Assembly (NCBI GenBank): GCA_039029935.1
Contig: JBCCFC010000316.1
Coordinates: 1-11,262, forward strand
Reading direction: 5' to 3'
DNA: 11,262 bases
DNA from: G039029935 sp039029935
GTDB taxonomy: Bacteria; Chloroflexota; Anaerolineae; Caldilineales; Caldilineaceae
Part shown: one piece after another, positions 1 through 6,623 of the stretch
Layout of the letters: every line of letters begins with the position of its first letter
Position numbering within the stretch: the stretch's first letter is position 1
The notes under the pieces: generated by a model
Told to the model about the DNA's origin: nothing
Seen by the model: the letters and a program-made list of their open reading frames with translations, nothing else
Database searches by the model: none
Translations under genes and position numbers: made by a program

Positions 1-36
1 CCCCCAACACTATTTTGTGCATAAATAGGAGAAAAA

Positions 37-1032
37 ATGCCAGAACTAAACCGAAATTTAGAGCCGCCATTCAACATCGTGCGTGTCAGCCATGTGGAGT
101 GGGCTGTCACCGACATGGACTACGCCCATGATTTTTATGGCAATATGTTGGGCTATCATTGCGAAGAGGAGACGGACAATGCACTTTATATGCGCGGCAT
201 GGAGGAACTCAATCACCACTCGCTGGTACTGGTGAAGGCTGATGAACCGATGGTCAATCGCTTGGGCTTCAAAGTGGCCTCAGAGGATGATCTCGACAAA
301 GCCAAGGCTTACTTCGAGAGCCAAGGTCGCACGACTGCATGGGTAGACAAACATGCACAAGGACGAACGCTCCACACGACCGACCCCTTTGGTGTGCCGC
401 TGGAATTTTACTTTGAGATGCAGCGTGGAGAGCGTATCCTTCAACAATATGGCTACTATCGGGGTGCGCGTGTCCAACGCATCGACCACGTAAATCTTTT
501 CCACAACAATGTCAACGCGGCTAGTGAATACTATATCAACGAGCTTGGTTTTCAGCTTACCGAGGCCACGGTCGATGACATTACTGTAGAGAACAGCGAC
601 TTCTGGGCAACGTGGATGCACCGCAAGGGGGGGGTGCATGATGTCGCCTTTACCAACGGCACGGGACCACGGCTCCACCACATTGGTATCTGGATTTCCA
701 CCTCGACTGACATCATCAATTTCTGTGACCTGCTGGCGACATCAGGGCATATCGACGCCTTTGAACGGGGACCCGGACGGCATGGCATCTCAAACGCCTT
801 CTTCCTCTACATCCGCGACCGTGATGGACACCGCACCGAGCTATTTGCCAGCGATTACCTGACCGTTGATCCAGACCACCCACCTGTGCTGTGGGATTTG
901 AAGGACCCACAACGTCAAACGCTGTGGGGACAGGCCGCACCACGCACATGGTTTGAAGAGGGCATGGCCTTTGCTGGTACGGAGATACATCCACCAACAT
1001 TAACCGCCCAACCAATTATTGCACCGGAATAA
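37..1032 (+). CDS. Extradiol ring-cleavage dioxygenase, homoprotocatechuate 2,3-dioxygenase-like (VOC fold)
   Basis: Predicted cytoplasmic type I extradiol dioxygenase of 331 aa that would open a catechol-type ring next to the hydroxyls using Fe(II) or Mn(II) and O2. Two VOC domains are visible (about residues 13-130 and 147-272). Aligned by eye to the homoprotocatechuate 2,3-dioxygenase family, the metal ligands are H151 (in DHVNLF), H215 (in LHHIGIW) and E268 (in GHRTELF). The second-sphere residues are also present: N153, W193, H201 (in GGVHD), R244, H249 and Y258. Their spacing matches the Brevibacterium enzyme with a near-constant offset. The start is supported by AGGAG five bases upstream of the ATG. 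The stop lies 9 nt before the sulfatase start, so the two are very likely co-transcribed. A run of eight G (627-634) codes for the Gly-Gly just before H201. Family and chemistry are well supported; the exact catechol is not. A homoprotocatechuate, 3,4-dihydroxymandelate or other substituted catechol would all fit. Confidence 0.9.
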   Translation: MPELNRNLEPPFNIVRVSHVEWAVTDMDYAHDFYGNMLGYHCEEETDNALYMRGMEELNHHSLVLVKADEPMVNRLGFKVASEDDLDKAKAYFESQGRTTAWVDKHAQGRTLHTTDPFGVPLEFYFEMQRGERILQQYGYYRGARVQRIDHVNLFHNNVNAASEYYINELGFQLTEATVDDITVENSDFWATWMHRKGGVHDVAFTNGTGPRLHHIGIWISTSTDIINFCDLLATSGHIDAFERGPGRHGISNAFFLYIRDRDGHRTELFASDYLTVDPDHPPVLWDLKDPQRQTLWGQAAPRTWFEEGMAFAGTEIHPPTLTAQPIIAPE

Positions 1033-1041
1033 GGAACCACC

Positions 1042-2583
1042 ATGAAACGACCAAATATTTTACTCATTACATCGGACCAACAGCGCGGTGACTGCTACGG
1101 CTTTGAAGGCCGTGCCATCAAAACACCCCATCTGGATCAACTGGCCGCGGATGGCACACGCTTTTCGGCCTGTATCACACCCAACCCTGTCTGCCAACCA
1201 TCGCGTGCATCCATCCTGACGGGGCAGTTGCCGCTCACACATGGGGTGCATGACAATGGCATCGACCTTGACCCTGAACTTGGCGAAAAGGGGTTTGCTG
1301 GCACACTATCAGCAGCAGGCTACGATACGAAGTATATCGGCAAAGCGCATTTTGCGACCTATCACACCAACGAGCCAACAGGAACACCGGAATGCATCAC
1401 CAGCTCTGCGCAATATGCCGATGATTGGCATGGTCCTTATATGGGCTGGGAAAATATTGAGTTACTGCTAATGGGTCACAACTATTGGGACCCAGCAGAG
1501 CCGCCGCAGGGACATCACTACGAGCGTTGGTATTACGCAGATGGGCGTGGTCATGAACGCAATGCCCACTATGCCGACCGTATATCACCGGAAACCACAG
1601 GAGCACAGACCTTTCATTCAGGGTTGCCCGTCGCCTATCACAATAGCACGTGGGTCGGCAACCAGACGGTCGAGTATATCAAGTCACGACAGGATGCCGA
1701 TGAGCCGTTTGTCTGCTGGGCATCCTTCCCCGACCCGCACCATCCCTTTGATGCACCTGAACCTTGGTCCAAATTGCATCCACTTGACGAGATTGATCTG
1801 CCTGAGCATCGTGAGCGCGATTTGGACAATCGCCCGTGGTGGCATCGCGCTGCTGTGGAGCGTTCACCACAGGGTAAGCCAGAACATGTCAAGATTCGCA
1901 AAGAGTACAGCCGCATTGAACCGCAGAGTGACCAGCAGCTACGCGAGATTATCCAGAACTACTACGGCCAGATTTCACTGATTGACCACAACGTCGGGCG
2001 TATTCTGATTGCACTGGAAGAGGCGGGCTTGGCCCAGGATACACTGGTCATTTACACCTCGGATCATGGCGACTGGCTCGGTGATCACGGCTTGGTTCTC
2101 AAAGGACCAATGCATTACGAAGGGCTACTGCGTGTCGGCATGATTGTACGCGGTCCCGATGTCCCAGTTGGCAAAGTGGTTGATGAACCAGTCTCAACGC
2201 TCGACCTCTCACCCACCTTCTGTGACTACGCCGAGGCCACACCCATGCTCACTCAACACGGCCAATCGTTGCGACCACTCATCGAGCAGGATAGTCAAGA
2301 TGGCACCGCCTCTCGCGATTTCGCCTATGCCGAATGGGAACTGCTCGCCAACCGTGTTGGTGTTCAGTTATCTCTGCGCACCGTGCGCACCAAAACGCAT
2401 AAACTGACAATGGACCTCGGCAGCGGTGCAGGTGAACTCTATGATCTGGTGGCCGACCCACATGAGATGGTCAATCTTTTTGACGATCCTGAAAGCGCAT
2501 CACTGCAGCAGAACTTGATTGACATGATTCACGAGCGACCCAATGATGCTGGACCGATTCGTGTGCCTGTTGGGGCTGCGTAG
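1042..2583 (+). CDS. Sulfatase (formylglycine-dependent, alkaline-phosphatase superfamily; choline-sulfatase/arylsulfatase-like)
   Basis: Hydrolyses a sulfate (or possibly phosphonate) ester. The 513-aa protein opens with RPNILLITSDQQRGD, giving metal ligands at D12 and Q13. The family signature CQPSR-ASILTG begins at C51, the Cys that a formylglycine-generating enzyme would convert; no such enzyme is encoded here. DPHHPF (231-236), YTSDHGDWLGDHG (338-350, metal ligands D341 and H342) and K354 complete a normal active site. The C-terminal ELYDLVADPHEMVNL (465-479) is the usual sulfatase ending. I see no signal peptide, so it is probably cytoplasmic, like choline sulfatase and phosphonate monoester hydrolase. 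AAGGA overlapping the dioxygenase stop serves as ribosome binding site, so expression should be coupled. With an upstream ring-cleavage enzyme, the substrate may be an aromatic sulfate ester (inference). Its stop abuts, tail to tail, the stop of a decayed DehI-family fragment. Confidence 0.93.
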   Translation: MKRPNILLITSDQQRGDCYGFEGRAIKTPHLDQLAADGTRFSACITPNPVCQPSRASILTGQLPLTHGVHDNGIDLDPELGEKGFAGTLSAAGYDTKYIGKAHFATYHTNEPTGTPECITSSAQYADDWHGPYMGWENIELLLMGHNYWDPAEPPQGHHYERWYYADGRGHERNAHYADRISPETTGAQTFHSGLPVAYHNSTWVGNQTVEYIKSRQDADEPFVCWASFPDPHHPFDAPEPWSKLHPLDEIDLPEHRERDLDNRPWWHRAAVERSPQGKPEHVKIRKEYSRIEPQSDQQLREIIQNYYGQISLIDHNVGRILIALEEAGLAQDTLVIYTSDHGDWLGDHGLVLKGPMHYEGLLRVGMIVRGPDVPVGKVVDEPVSTLDLSPTFCDYAEATPMLTQHGQSLRPLIEQDSQDGTASRDFAYAEWELLANRVGVQLSLRTVRTKTHKLTMDLGSGAGELYDLVADPHEMVNLFDDPESASLQQNLIDMIHERPNDAGPIRVPVGAA

Positions 2584-2725
2584 TTAATTCGTTTCCACCG
2601 CATCCAGCCACTTGGCAAAAATATGCCTCATTCTCGGCAATAGATGCGGTGTACACGACCTGCATACCCTACAATAAAATGATAGGCGTCCGCTGGGATG
2701 ACGGTTATGTCACCCCGCAAATACG
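2584..2725 (-). pseudogene. Decayed 3' end of a second DehI-family gene
   Basis: Read on the minus strand this gives AVAYLRGD...IPADAYHFI...YAGRVHRI and, after a frame change, AKWLDAVETN and a stop (TAA at 2584-2586). The intact DehI-family gene at 4764-5618 ends SIAHLRGD...IPADAYNFIARYASGVHRI...AKWLDTTVEG. The match runs over the last 45 or so residues and is also obvious in the DNA (CAGCCACTTGGCAAAAATATGCC in both, differing just after it). The reading frame is broken in the middle, where IVTMGHI is replaced by 22 bases identical to the neighbouring hydrolase gene. The fragment begins exactly at the hydrolase stop and ends exactly at the sulfatase stop. It cannot encode a working protein; it is a leftover of another DehI copy. 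Confidence 0.85.
2621..2642. repeat. 22-bp direct repeat, copy 1 (inside the dehI remnant)
   Basis: A 22-base string beginning ATATGCCTCATTC and ending CGGCAATA is identical to 2762-2783. Here it interrupts the DehI remnant and shifts its frame: the intact gene has only 11 bases between CGCAT and GGCATATT where the remnant has 16. The shared GGCATAT edge would give the microhomology needed for templated insertion. Confidence 0.9.
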
Positions 2726-3724
2726 CTACAGCGAGCTTACCCAATCGCGAATTGCATTCAGATATGCCTCATTCTCGGCAATAAACGGAAAATGCGCACT
2801 GTCGTCAAAAATCGTGATCGTCGAGTCTGGCAATTCTGCATGAATATCTTCCTGTGCCTGTGGCGGTGTGATGAAGTCGAAACGGCCACCAAGTACAAGC
2901 GTTGGTACAGCAATATCGGCAAGCCGTCCCTTCATCTGGTAACTGCCCAGCAATGGCCCCGCATGATTCCACGCCCCTGCGCTGTAGTGAGTACGATTGT
3001 GGATATCCTCAGCGATTTTGGTGTCCATATTTTTCATGTAGAGCTGAACTGCCGTTGACCAGGCGTCTCCCCACTGCTCATCAGACTCAAATGGCCCCGC
3101 AAAAAGCTGACCAAAGGCCGCCATCGCCTCTTCGGTCGCCCACTCTGGCATTACGGGCGCATAATCCATGACATTGGGTGACGTATTCGACAAAATCAGT
3201 CCGCTGAGATTCTCTTGATAGCGGGCTGCGTATTCCTGTGCAATAAAGCCACCATAGGAATGCCCATAGACAATAATCTTATCATAGCCCAGCGACTTAC
3301 GCAGTTCATCGGCATCGGCGGCAAAGGTTGCAAAATCGACATCGGTCCAGTTTTCCTCTGCAATTGAACGACCATTGCCCCTGTGATCATAATAGGTCAG
3401 TTCAGCTACATCGCCCAGCCCATCCATAAAGGGTCGAAAATAGGCATGATCCAGCCCAAGCCCGCCATGCATCACCATGATGGGGACACCCGATCCAAGC
3501 TGTGTGTAAAAGAGTTCAGTGCCGTTCACAGATGCCATCCCCTCCGAAGGTTGTCCTTCATCGGCACCCCCCTCAGCAGTTGCCCCATCGCCGCTTTGTC
3601 TTGTATCTTCGATGACGAGTTGACAACCAGCCGTTAAGGTGATCATCGAGGTTGCCAGTGCTGTCTTGAGAAACCCACGACGGGTCATGGTGAAAGTAGT
3701 GTTACCGTTTAAATCATTTCTCAT
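2726..3724 (-). CDS. Tat-exported lipoprotein, alpha/beta hydrolase (proline iminopeptidase-like)
   Basis: Serine hydrolase of the alpha/beta fold, 332 aa, predicted to be exported folded by Tat and lipid-anchored outside the cytoplasmic membrane. The N-terminus shows TRRGFLK (14-20), a hydrophobic stretch and the lipobox LTAGC with C34 as acylation site, then a Gly/Glu-rich linker (44-62). The hydrolase domain has HGG (86-88, oxyanion hole), YYDHRGNGRS (111-120), nucleophile S156 in GHSYGG, D283 in GGRFD and H311 in SAHFPF, a complete triad. I chose the ATG at 3724 because AAGGAG lies 11 bases upstream; an upstream in-frame ATG at 3781 has no clear ribosome site, and M13 just before TRRGFLK is a weaker option. 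Substrate unknown: peptidase, esterase and lactonase are all possible. Codons for IAENEAY (2762-2783) are the 22-bp sequence duplicated in the dehI remnant immediately downstream. Its gene order with the SnoaL-like gene upstream (87-nt gap) may mean co-transcription. Confidence 0.9.
   Translation of the reverse strand: MRNDLNGNTTFTMTRRGFLKTALATSMITLTAGCQLVIEDTRQSGDGATAEGGADEGQPSEGMASVNGTELFYTQLGSGVPIMVMHGGLGLDHAYFRPFMDGLGDVAELTYYDHRGNGRSIAEENWTDVDFATFAADADELRKSLGYDKIIVYGHSYGGFIAQEYAARYQENLSGLILSNTSPNVMDYAPVMPEWATEEAMAAFGQLFAGPFESDEQWGDAWSTAVQLYMKNMDTKIAEDIHNRTHYSAGAWNHAGPLLGSYQMKGRLADIAVPTLVLGGRFDFITPPQAQEDIHAELPDSTITIFDDSAHFPFIAENEAYLNAIRDWVSSL
2762..2783. repeat. 22-bp direct repeat, copy 2 (inside the hydrolase gene)
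   Basis: Identical to 2621-2642, 141 bp away in the same orientation. Here it encodes, on the minus strand, the IAENEAY segment shortly after the catalytic His of the alpha/beta hydrolase, so this copy is in its native place and is the likely source. Confidence 0.9.
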
Positions 3725-3766
3725 ATGCCTATTTTCTCCTTGTATTTCTGAACTCGCCCCTGAACA

Positions 3767-3779
3767 GAATGAACCATTC
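3767..3779. promoter_or_regulatory. Short palindrome upstream of the hydrolase gene
   Basis: GAATG-AAC-CATTC, a perfect 5-bp inverted repeat in the gap between the SnoaL-like gene and the hydrolase start, about 43 bases upstream of the ATG. It could be an operator half-site pair or chance; there is only this one copy. Confidence 0.2.
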
Positions 3780-3811
3780 ACGAATTCATCAATTTACAAC
3801 CTAATTATTGA

Positions 3812-4231
3812 CTACATCCAACCCAACTCACGCATTGCCCAAGGTGCATTCCATATCTTGACCATACTTGCAACCTTGTTCTCCTCGTTCATGGTGATTG
3901 CATACACATAGTGCGAATGGGTCTCCTGCCCCGTTGGTGGAACCGGACCACCTTCGCCCGTGTGTTTGGCATGGTATGTCGCAAAGAAGAGAGCGGTGTT
4001 CGTTTCTTCGTCATAGCTGGCAGTGTGTAGCTCATACTGCGCACCCGGTGCTGTGACTGTGCCAAAGCCAGCCATCCAATCGCAGTACGCCTCAACCGTA
4101 TTGACATCCACCAATGGTTCACTTTGGGCCACAAACGGCGCGTCTGCTACGACGTACTGCTGGCAACCTGCCCAGCCAGCACACGACTCACATGCATCAA
4201 AAAACATTTTTGCATTCTCAAAAGCAGTCAT
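3812..4231 (-). CDS. SnoaL/NTF2-like small protein
   Basis: 139-aa soluble protein that looks like the NTF2-like alpha+beta barrel family (SnoaL-like, ester-cyclase type). Features that suggest this are a helical N-terminus, the central WMAGFGTVTAPGAQYELHTASYDEETNTALFFATYHAKH and the closing strand HYVYAITMNEENKVASMVKIWNAPWAMRELGW, the usual final strands of this fold. The N-terminal third is Cys-rich (C14, C17, C23, C50). AGGAGG a few bases before the ATG is the strongest ribosome site in the window and fixes the start. Members of this fold can be isomerases, cyclases, dehydratases or non-catalytic, so no reaction can be assigned. It lies upstream of the lipoprotein hydrolase on the same strand. 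Its upstream region holds an 88-bp palindrome. Confidence 0.8.
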   Translation of the reverse strand: MTAFENAKMFFDACESCAGWAGCQQYVVADAPFVAQSEPLVDVNTVEAYCDWMAGFGTVTAPGAQYELHTASYDEETNTALFFATYHAKHTGEGGPVPPTGQETHSHYVYAITMNEENKVASMVKIWNAPWAMRELGWM

Positions 4232-4290
4232 ACGTCCTCCTAATTATTTTGCATATATTGTTGGGTTAACTATCTTTGCAGCTTTTGCCA

Positions 4291-4378
4291 GTCATTCCTA
4301 CCCCCGCCTCCACGAGTATAGACTCGGCAGGAATCCATGTTCGTGTCCAGAGTGGGTTCCTGCCTTCATAGGAATGAC
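4291..4378. repeat. 88-bp nested palindromic element (MITE/REP-like)
   Basis: Perfect 10-bp terminal inverted repeats, GTCATTCCTA (4291-4300) and TAGGAATGAC (4369-4378), enclose a second inverted pair, GGCAGGAATCCA (4326-4337) and TGGGTTCCTGCC (4353-4364), with one mismatch. GTCATTCC...GGAATGAC ends resemble small palindromic repeats dispersed in many bacterial genomes. No coding capacity. Imperfect direct repeats flank it (4255-4270 and 4407-4422, 13 of 16 matching). It could form a long hairpin in RNA or a cruciform. Only one copy is in the window. Confidence 0.75.
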
Positions 4379-4558
4379 AATCCCAGAGTATTTAGAGAAA
4401 CTGCAAATATAGCTGGGTTGACAACCAAACAATACGATAAAATAGAATTTATCTGATGAAAGAAAAAATCTACCCAGATAACAATTGTATTATACAGAGT
4501 GACTGAACCAAGGTACAAATTAGGATATGCTGGATAAATTTCAAAAGGTAGGTAGAGC
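4379..4558. other. AT-rich intergenic stretch
   Basis: No gene on either strand that I can support. It contains a TTGACA at 4418-4423, but the best -10-like hexamers after it have poor spacing (TAAAAT at 14, TAGAAT at 19), so I do not call a promoter. AAGGTAGGTAGAG just before 4559 is the ribosome binding site of the metallo-beta-lactamase-fold stump that follows. Confidence 0.5.
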
Positions 4559-4735
4559 ATGAACGTTACCTTGTTCGGGATGGGTACACCCACGCATCAA
4601 AAGCGATTTCAAACATGAGGCGGGCGAGGCGTGTTTATTGGTTGACGCTGGGCGTGGCACCGTGCATCAACTATACCAAGCACAAATCGACCTGCGACGG
4701 ATCAATACCGTTTTTATCATCCATCATCATACGGT
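4559..4735 (+). pseudogene. 5' stump of a metallo-beta-lactamase-fold hydrolase gene, frameshifted
   Basis: From the ATG at 4559, preceded by an AGGT-type ribosome site, the frame reads MNVTLFGMGTPTHQKRFQT and then stops at 4616. In another frame the sequence continues EAGEACLLVDAGRGT (about 4617-4661), VHQLYQAQIDLRRINTVF, and reaches IIHHHT at 4716-4733. Together these follow the usual start of RNase Z/arylsulfatase-type MBL proteins: a first strand VTLLGTGTP, then LLVDAGRGT, then a Leu-rich helix, then a strand ending in the metal motif THHHSDH. One frameshift lies near 4605-4620, and the gene is cut inside the HxHxDH motif, where the reverse-strand beta-lactamase stump begins. It is dead. 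The family call rests on motif order and is fairly strong; the subfamily is open. Confidence 0.75.
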
Positions 4736-4763
4736 GGTTTGTATTTGGTCAAAATCGCTTATG
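4736..4763 (-). pseudogene. 5' stump of a class C beta-lactamase-like gene
   Basis: 4736-4785 matches 9701-9750 at 44 of 50 positions. The right half of that match is the tail of the DehI gene; the left half, given here, is the start of the serine-hydrolase gene that begins at 9727. On the minus strand it reads SDFDQIQTT against DFDQIQTAT in the intact gene. The start codon has changed from ATG to ATA. It immediately follows the DehI stop, so an ancestral dehI-bla order is implied. Confidence 0.8.
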
Positions 4764-5618
4764 TTAGCCCTCTACGGTCGTATCCAGCCACTTGGCAAAA
4801 ATATGCCCCATCGTTACAATGCGGTGTACACCACTGGCATATCTGGCAATAAAGTTATAGGCATCTGCTGGAATGGCGGCTCTGTCACCGCGCAAATGGG
4901 CAATGGATGCGGCTTCATCCTGTGTAAATTCGTGTACCGCTTGCATCGTCAGCGCAACTGTACCGTTCTCCACAAGCGGTGTTAACCCGACCAGTGCCAA
5001 TGCCATGAACCCCGGCCAATGTGCCAGATGACGCCAAATGGTGGCAACACCCGGTTTATCAGTAGGTTTTTCAGCCTCTGAACTGAGCTGATACACACGC
5101 CGCAATATAGACCACGTATCGCTGTCAATTTCTTCTTGGGGAAGGAGCTGAGGGAGAGGCAACCAATGGGGTGGTGGTTGTGGGATAGGATGATTGGCAG
5201 GCGTACCAGCAGGTTCGCTGGTCAAGGCTGTGAGCGCAATCAAGTTGAGGCTGTTGGAGCGATTGTATGCATTAACAATGACTTTGATGACGGGCAAATC
5301 CGCTTGCGTCACCCCAACACAGGCCAACTGACTCCGTGTTAAAGGAGCAGGCGTCGGAAAATTGACACGTTGTTGCATCTTTTCCAGCGTGGCTTGCGGT
5401 TGTCCACTGAGATAAAGTGGCTTTGTTGCCGCCCACGCAGGCCGCAATCCATCATCCACATCCACCAAAATCCGCCAAACCGAGGTAATCAGCGGGAGTG
5501 CCATCGTATGACGGATGTCCGCAAAAATATCCGCGATTTCACCTGTCGCGTCTGCTTCGGCGATGGCAGTGACGGGGTTGGGTATTGAAGGTTTGTTTAC
5601 AGTGCTTGATGATTCCAT
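4764..5618 (-). CDS. DehI-family protein (group I 2-haloacid dehalogenase / halocarboxylic acid dehydrogenase-like)
   Basis: 284-aa soluble, largely helical protein. NAYNRSNSLNLIALTALT (116-133) and the DIRHTMALPLITSVWRIL stretch (34-51) are characteristic of the DehI family, whose founder removes halogen from D- and L-2-haloacids. Two related halves are visible: IFADIRHTMALPL...VWRILVDVDDGLRPAWAATKPL (31-68) and ILRRVYQL...IWRHLAHWPGFMALALVGLTPLVENG (171-219), in line with the known pseudo-duplicated fold. They are joined by a Pro-rich linker (139-160). Most family members are uncharacterised, so dehalogenation is not assured; in the second half I could not confirm the catalytic Asp by eye. 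A weak GTAGAGG precedes the ATG. Upstream is the epimerase, downstream a stump of the beta-lactamase-like gene. Its last codons contain the AGAGGG that serves as ribosome site for bla in the other copy. Confidence 0.75.
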   Translation of the reverse strand: MESSSTVNKPSIPNPVTAIAEADATGEIADIFADIRHTMALPLITSVWRILVDVDDGLRPAWAATKPLYLSGQPQATLEKMQQRVNFPTPAPLTRSQLACVGVTQADLPVIKVIVNAYNRSNSLNLIALTALTSEPAGTPANHPIPQPPPHWLPLPQLLPQEEIDSDTWSILRRVYQLSSEAEKPTDKPGVATIWRHLAHWPGFMALALVGLTPLVENGTVALTMQAVHEFTQDEAASIAHLRGDRAAIPADAYNFIARYASGVHRIVTMGHIFAKWLDTTVEG

Positions 5619-5661
5619 TGTTTTTTTGCCTCTACGTTACCTCGCGTGTAAATGTGAGCAA

Positions 5662-5720
5662 ACATGACTGGCAAATTCTCTGGCGCAACCAGTGTATCTT
5701 CACGGATTCGCCAGTCATGT
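5662..5720. terminator. Inverted repeat at the epimerase stop (possible attenuator or processing site)
   Basis: Perfect 11-bp arms ACATGACTGGC (5662-5672) and GCCAGTCATGT (5710-5720) separated by 37 bases, with a small inner hairpin CTGG-CGCAA-CCAG (5680-5692). The right arm covers the epimerase stop codon, and the gap holds the DehI leader. There is no following T-run on the minus strand, so it is not a standard intrinsic terminator. It may instead modulate or process the message between the two genes. Confidence 0.4.
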
Positions 5721-6623
5721 GTTCCGCGCTTGCTCGATTCGTGCTTGAATTGACATCTCAGACGTGTACCCAAATTCTCTGGTGAATACCTGCCCGGTCA
5801 GCGTTGTCGGGTTGCCAGTGGCTGCCTGACCACACGTGACTTGAAGATGAGGAGCCACCGATTCGAGATAGGTCGCCAATGCCTGTATGGTCCACGTCTC
5901 CGCTGGTGTATTATAGAGTTGGCGTGAGAACTGTGACGCCTCTACCAAACGGACAAACATCGCCGCCACATCGTCAATAAAGACGAATGGCATTTGAGCC
6001 TTCCCTGAAAAAGGAATATGAATCTCCACTGGCTGCGTGCTTTCCGGCCTGAGCTGTTCAAAAATTTCGCTCCGCCACGGCGATGAGGTACTCCGTGAAC
6101 CAGCACCGAGTACATACGCAATCCGTAAGGCCACAAAATTTCCACCAAACTGCTGATAGGTCATCCCCAACATTTCAACAGTCCGTTTTGCGATGCCATA
6201 GGGCGTTTCAGGCGCAGGCGGTCGCGAGAGCAATTCGTCATCCGTGATTGCCGATGTCTCTATGCCGCCATAAACGTTCATCGAACTGCCATAGATAAAC
6301 TTAGCCACGCCGGACTGCCGTGCCGCTTCTAGCAGATGGAGACTGCCCATAATATTGACCTGTGTGGCTTCAAAAGGCTGCTGACGGGATGCCGTGTTCA
6401 ACACTGACGCCAAGTGAATCACCGTCGTGATTGGATAGTGGCGAAAAAGGTGGTTAATCTCCTCGTTGGACTGAATATCGCAGACCTCTGTTGTATAGGC
6501 ATATGTCGAGGCATTTGCGTCAGCCGCCTTTGTATCCACGACAATGGCCTCATACCCACGAGCCATCAGCATGGCACAGACAGCCCGCCCGATAAACCCC
6601 TGTCCCCCTGTGACAAGAATCAT
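5715..6623 (-). CDS. NAD-dependent epimerase/dehydratase (extended SDR family)
   Basis: 302-aa cytoplasmic oxidoreductase of the extended short-chain dehydrogenase family. The Rossmann motif TGGQGFIG is at 5-12 (TGxxGFxG), the NAD-selecting acid is D30 (VVD), D49 in VCDIQ contacts adenine, and HLASVLNT (70-77) is the usual fourth strand. The catalytic set is complete: S113/S114 in YGSSMNVYG and Y142xxxK146 in PYGIAK. The later VFIDDVA... segment and C-terminal helices match family members of about 300 aa. Reaction class (epimerase, dehydratase or reductase of a nucleotide sugar or other alcohol) cannot be set from sequence alone. Its ATG directly follows the MFS stop (TAAATG), with GGAGAG inside the last MFS codons, so translation is coupled. 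A degenerate copy of its first 70 or so bases lies at 9749-9815. Confidence 0.9.
   Translation of the reverse strand: MILVTGGQGFIGRAVCAMLMARGYEAIVVDTKAADANASTYAYTTEVCDIQSNEEINHLFRHYPITTVIHLASVLNTASRQQPFEATQVNIMGSLHLLEAARQSGVAKFIYGSSMNVYGGIETSAITDDELLSRPPAPETPYGIAKRTVEMLGMTYQQFGGNFVALRIAYVLGAGSRSTSSPWRSEIFEQLRPESTQPVEIHIPFSGKAQMPFVFIDDVAAMFVRLVEASQFSRQLYNTPAETWTIQALATYLESVAPHLQVTCGQAATGNPTTLTGQVFTREFGYTSEMSIQARIEQARNT

Noticed and set aside
3639..3911. Plus-strand open frame over the hydrolase leader with hydrophobic C-terminus
   Set aside because: It is the antisense of the Tat signal region, the gap and the SnoaL-like gene end; no ribosome site or family.
4023..4412. 129-aa plus-strand open frame across the SnoaL-like start and palindrome
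   Set aside because: Overlaps a supported gene on the other strand and runs through a palindromic repeat; no motif or ribosome site.
4418..4448. TTGACA-based promoter upstream of the MBL stump
   Set aside because: No -10 box at 16-18 bp; best candidates are at 14 and 19, and it lies over 110 bp from the start.
5619..5760. Minus-strand open frame reading ...EDTLVAPENLPVMFAHIYTRGN... between epimerase and dehI
   Set aside because: It has natural-looking residues but no usable start codon, overlaps the epimerase end and runs into the dehI leader; I recognise no family.
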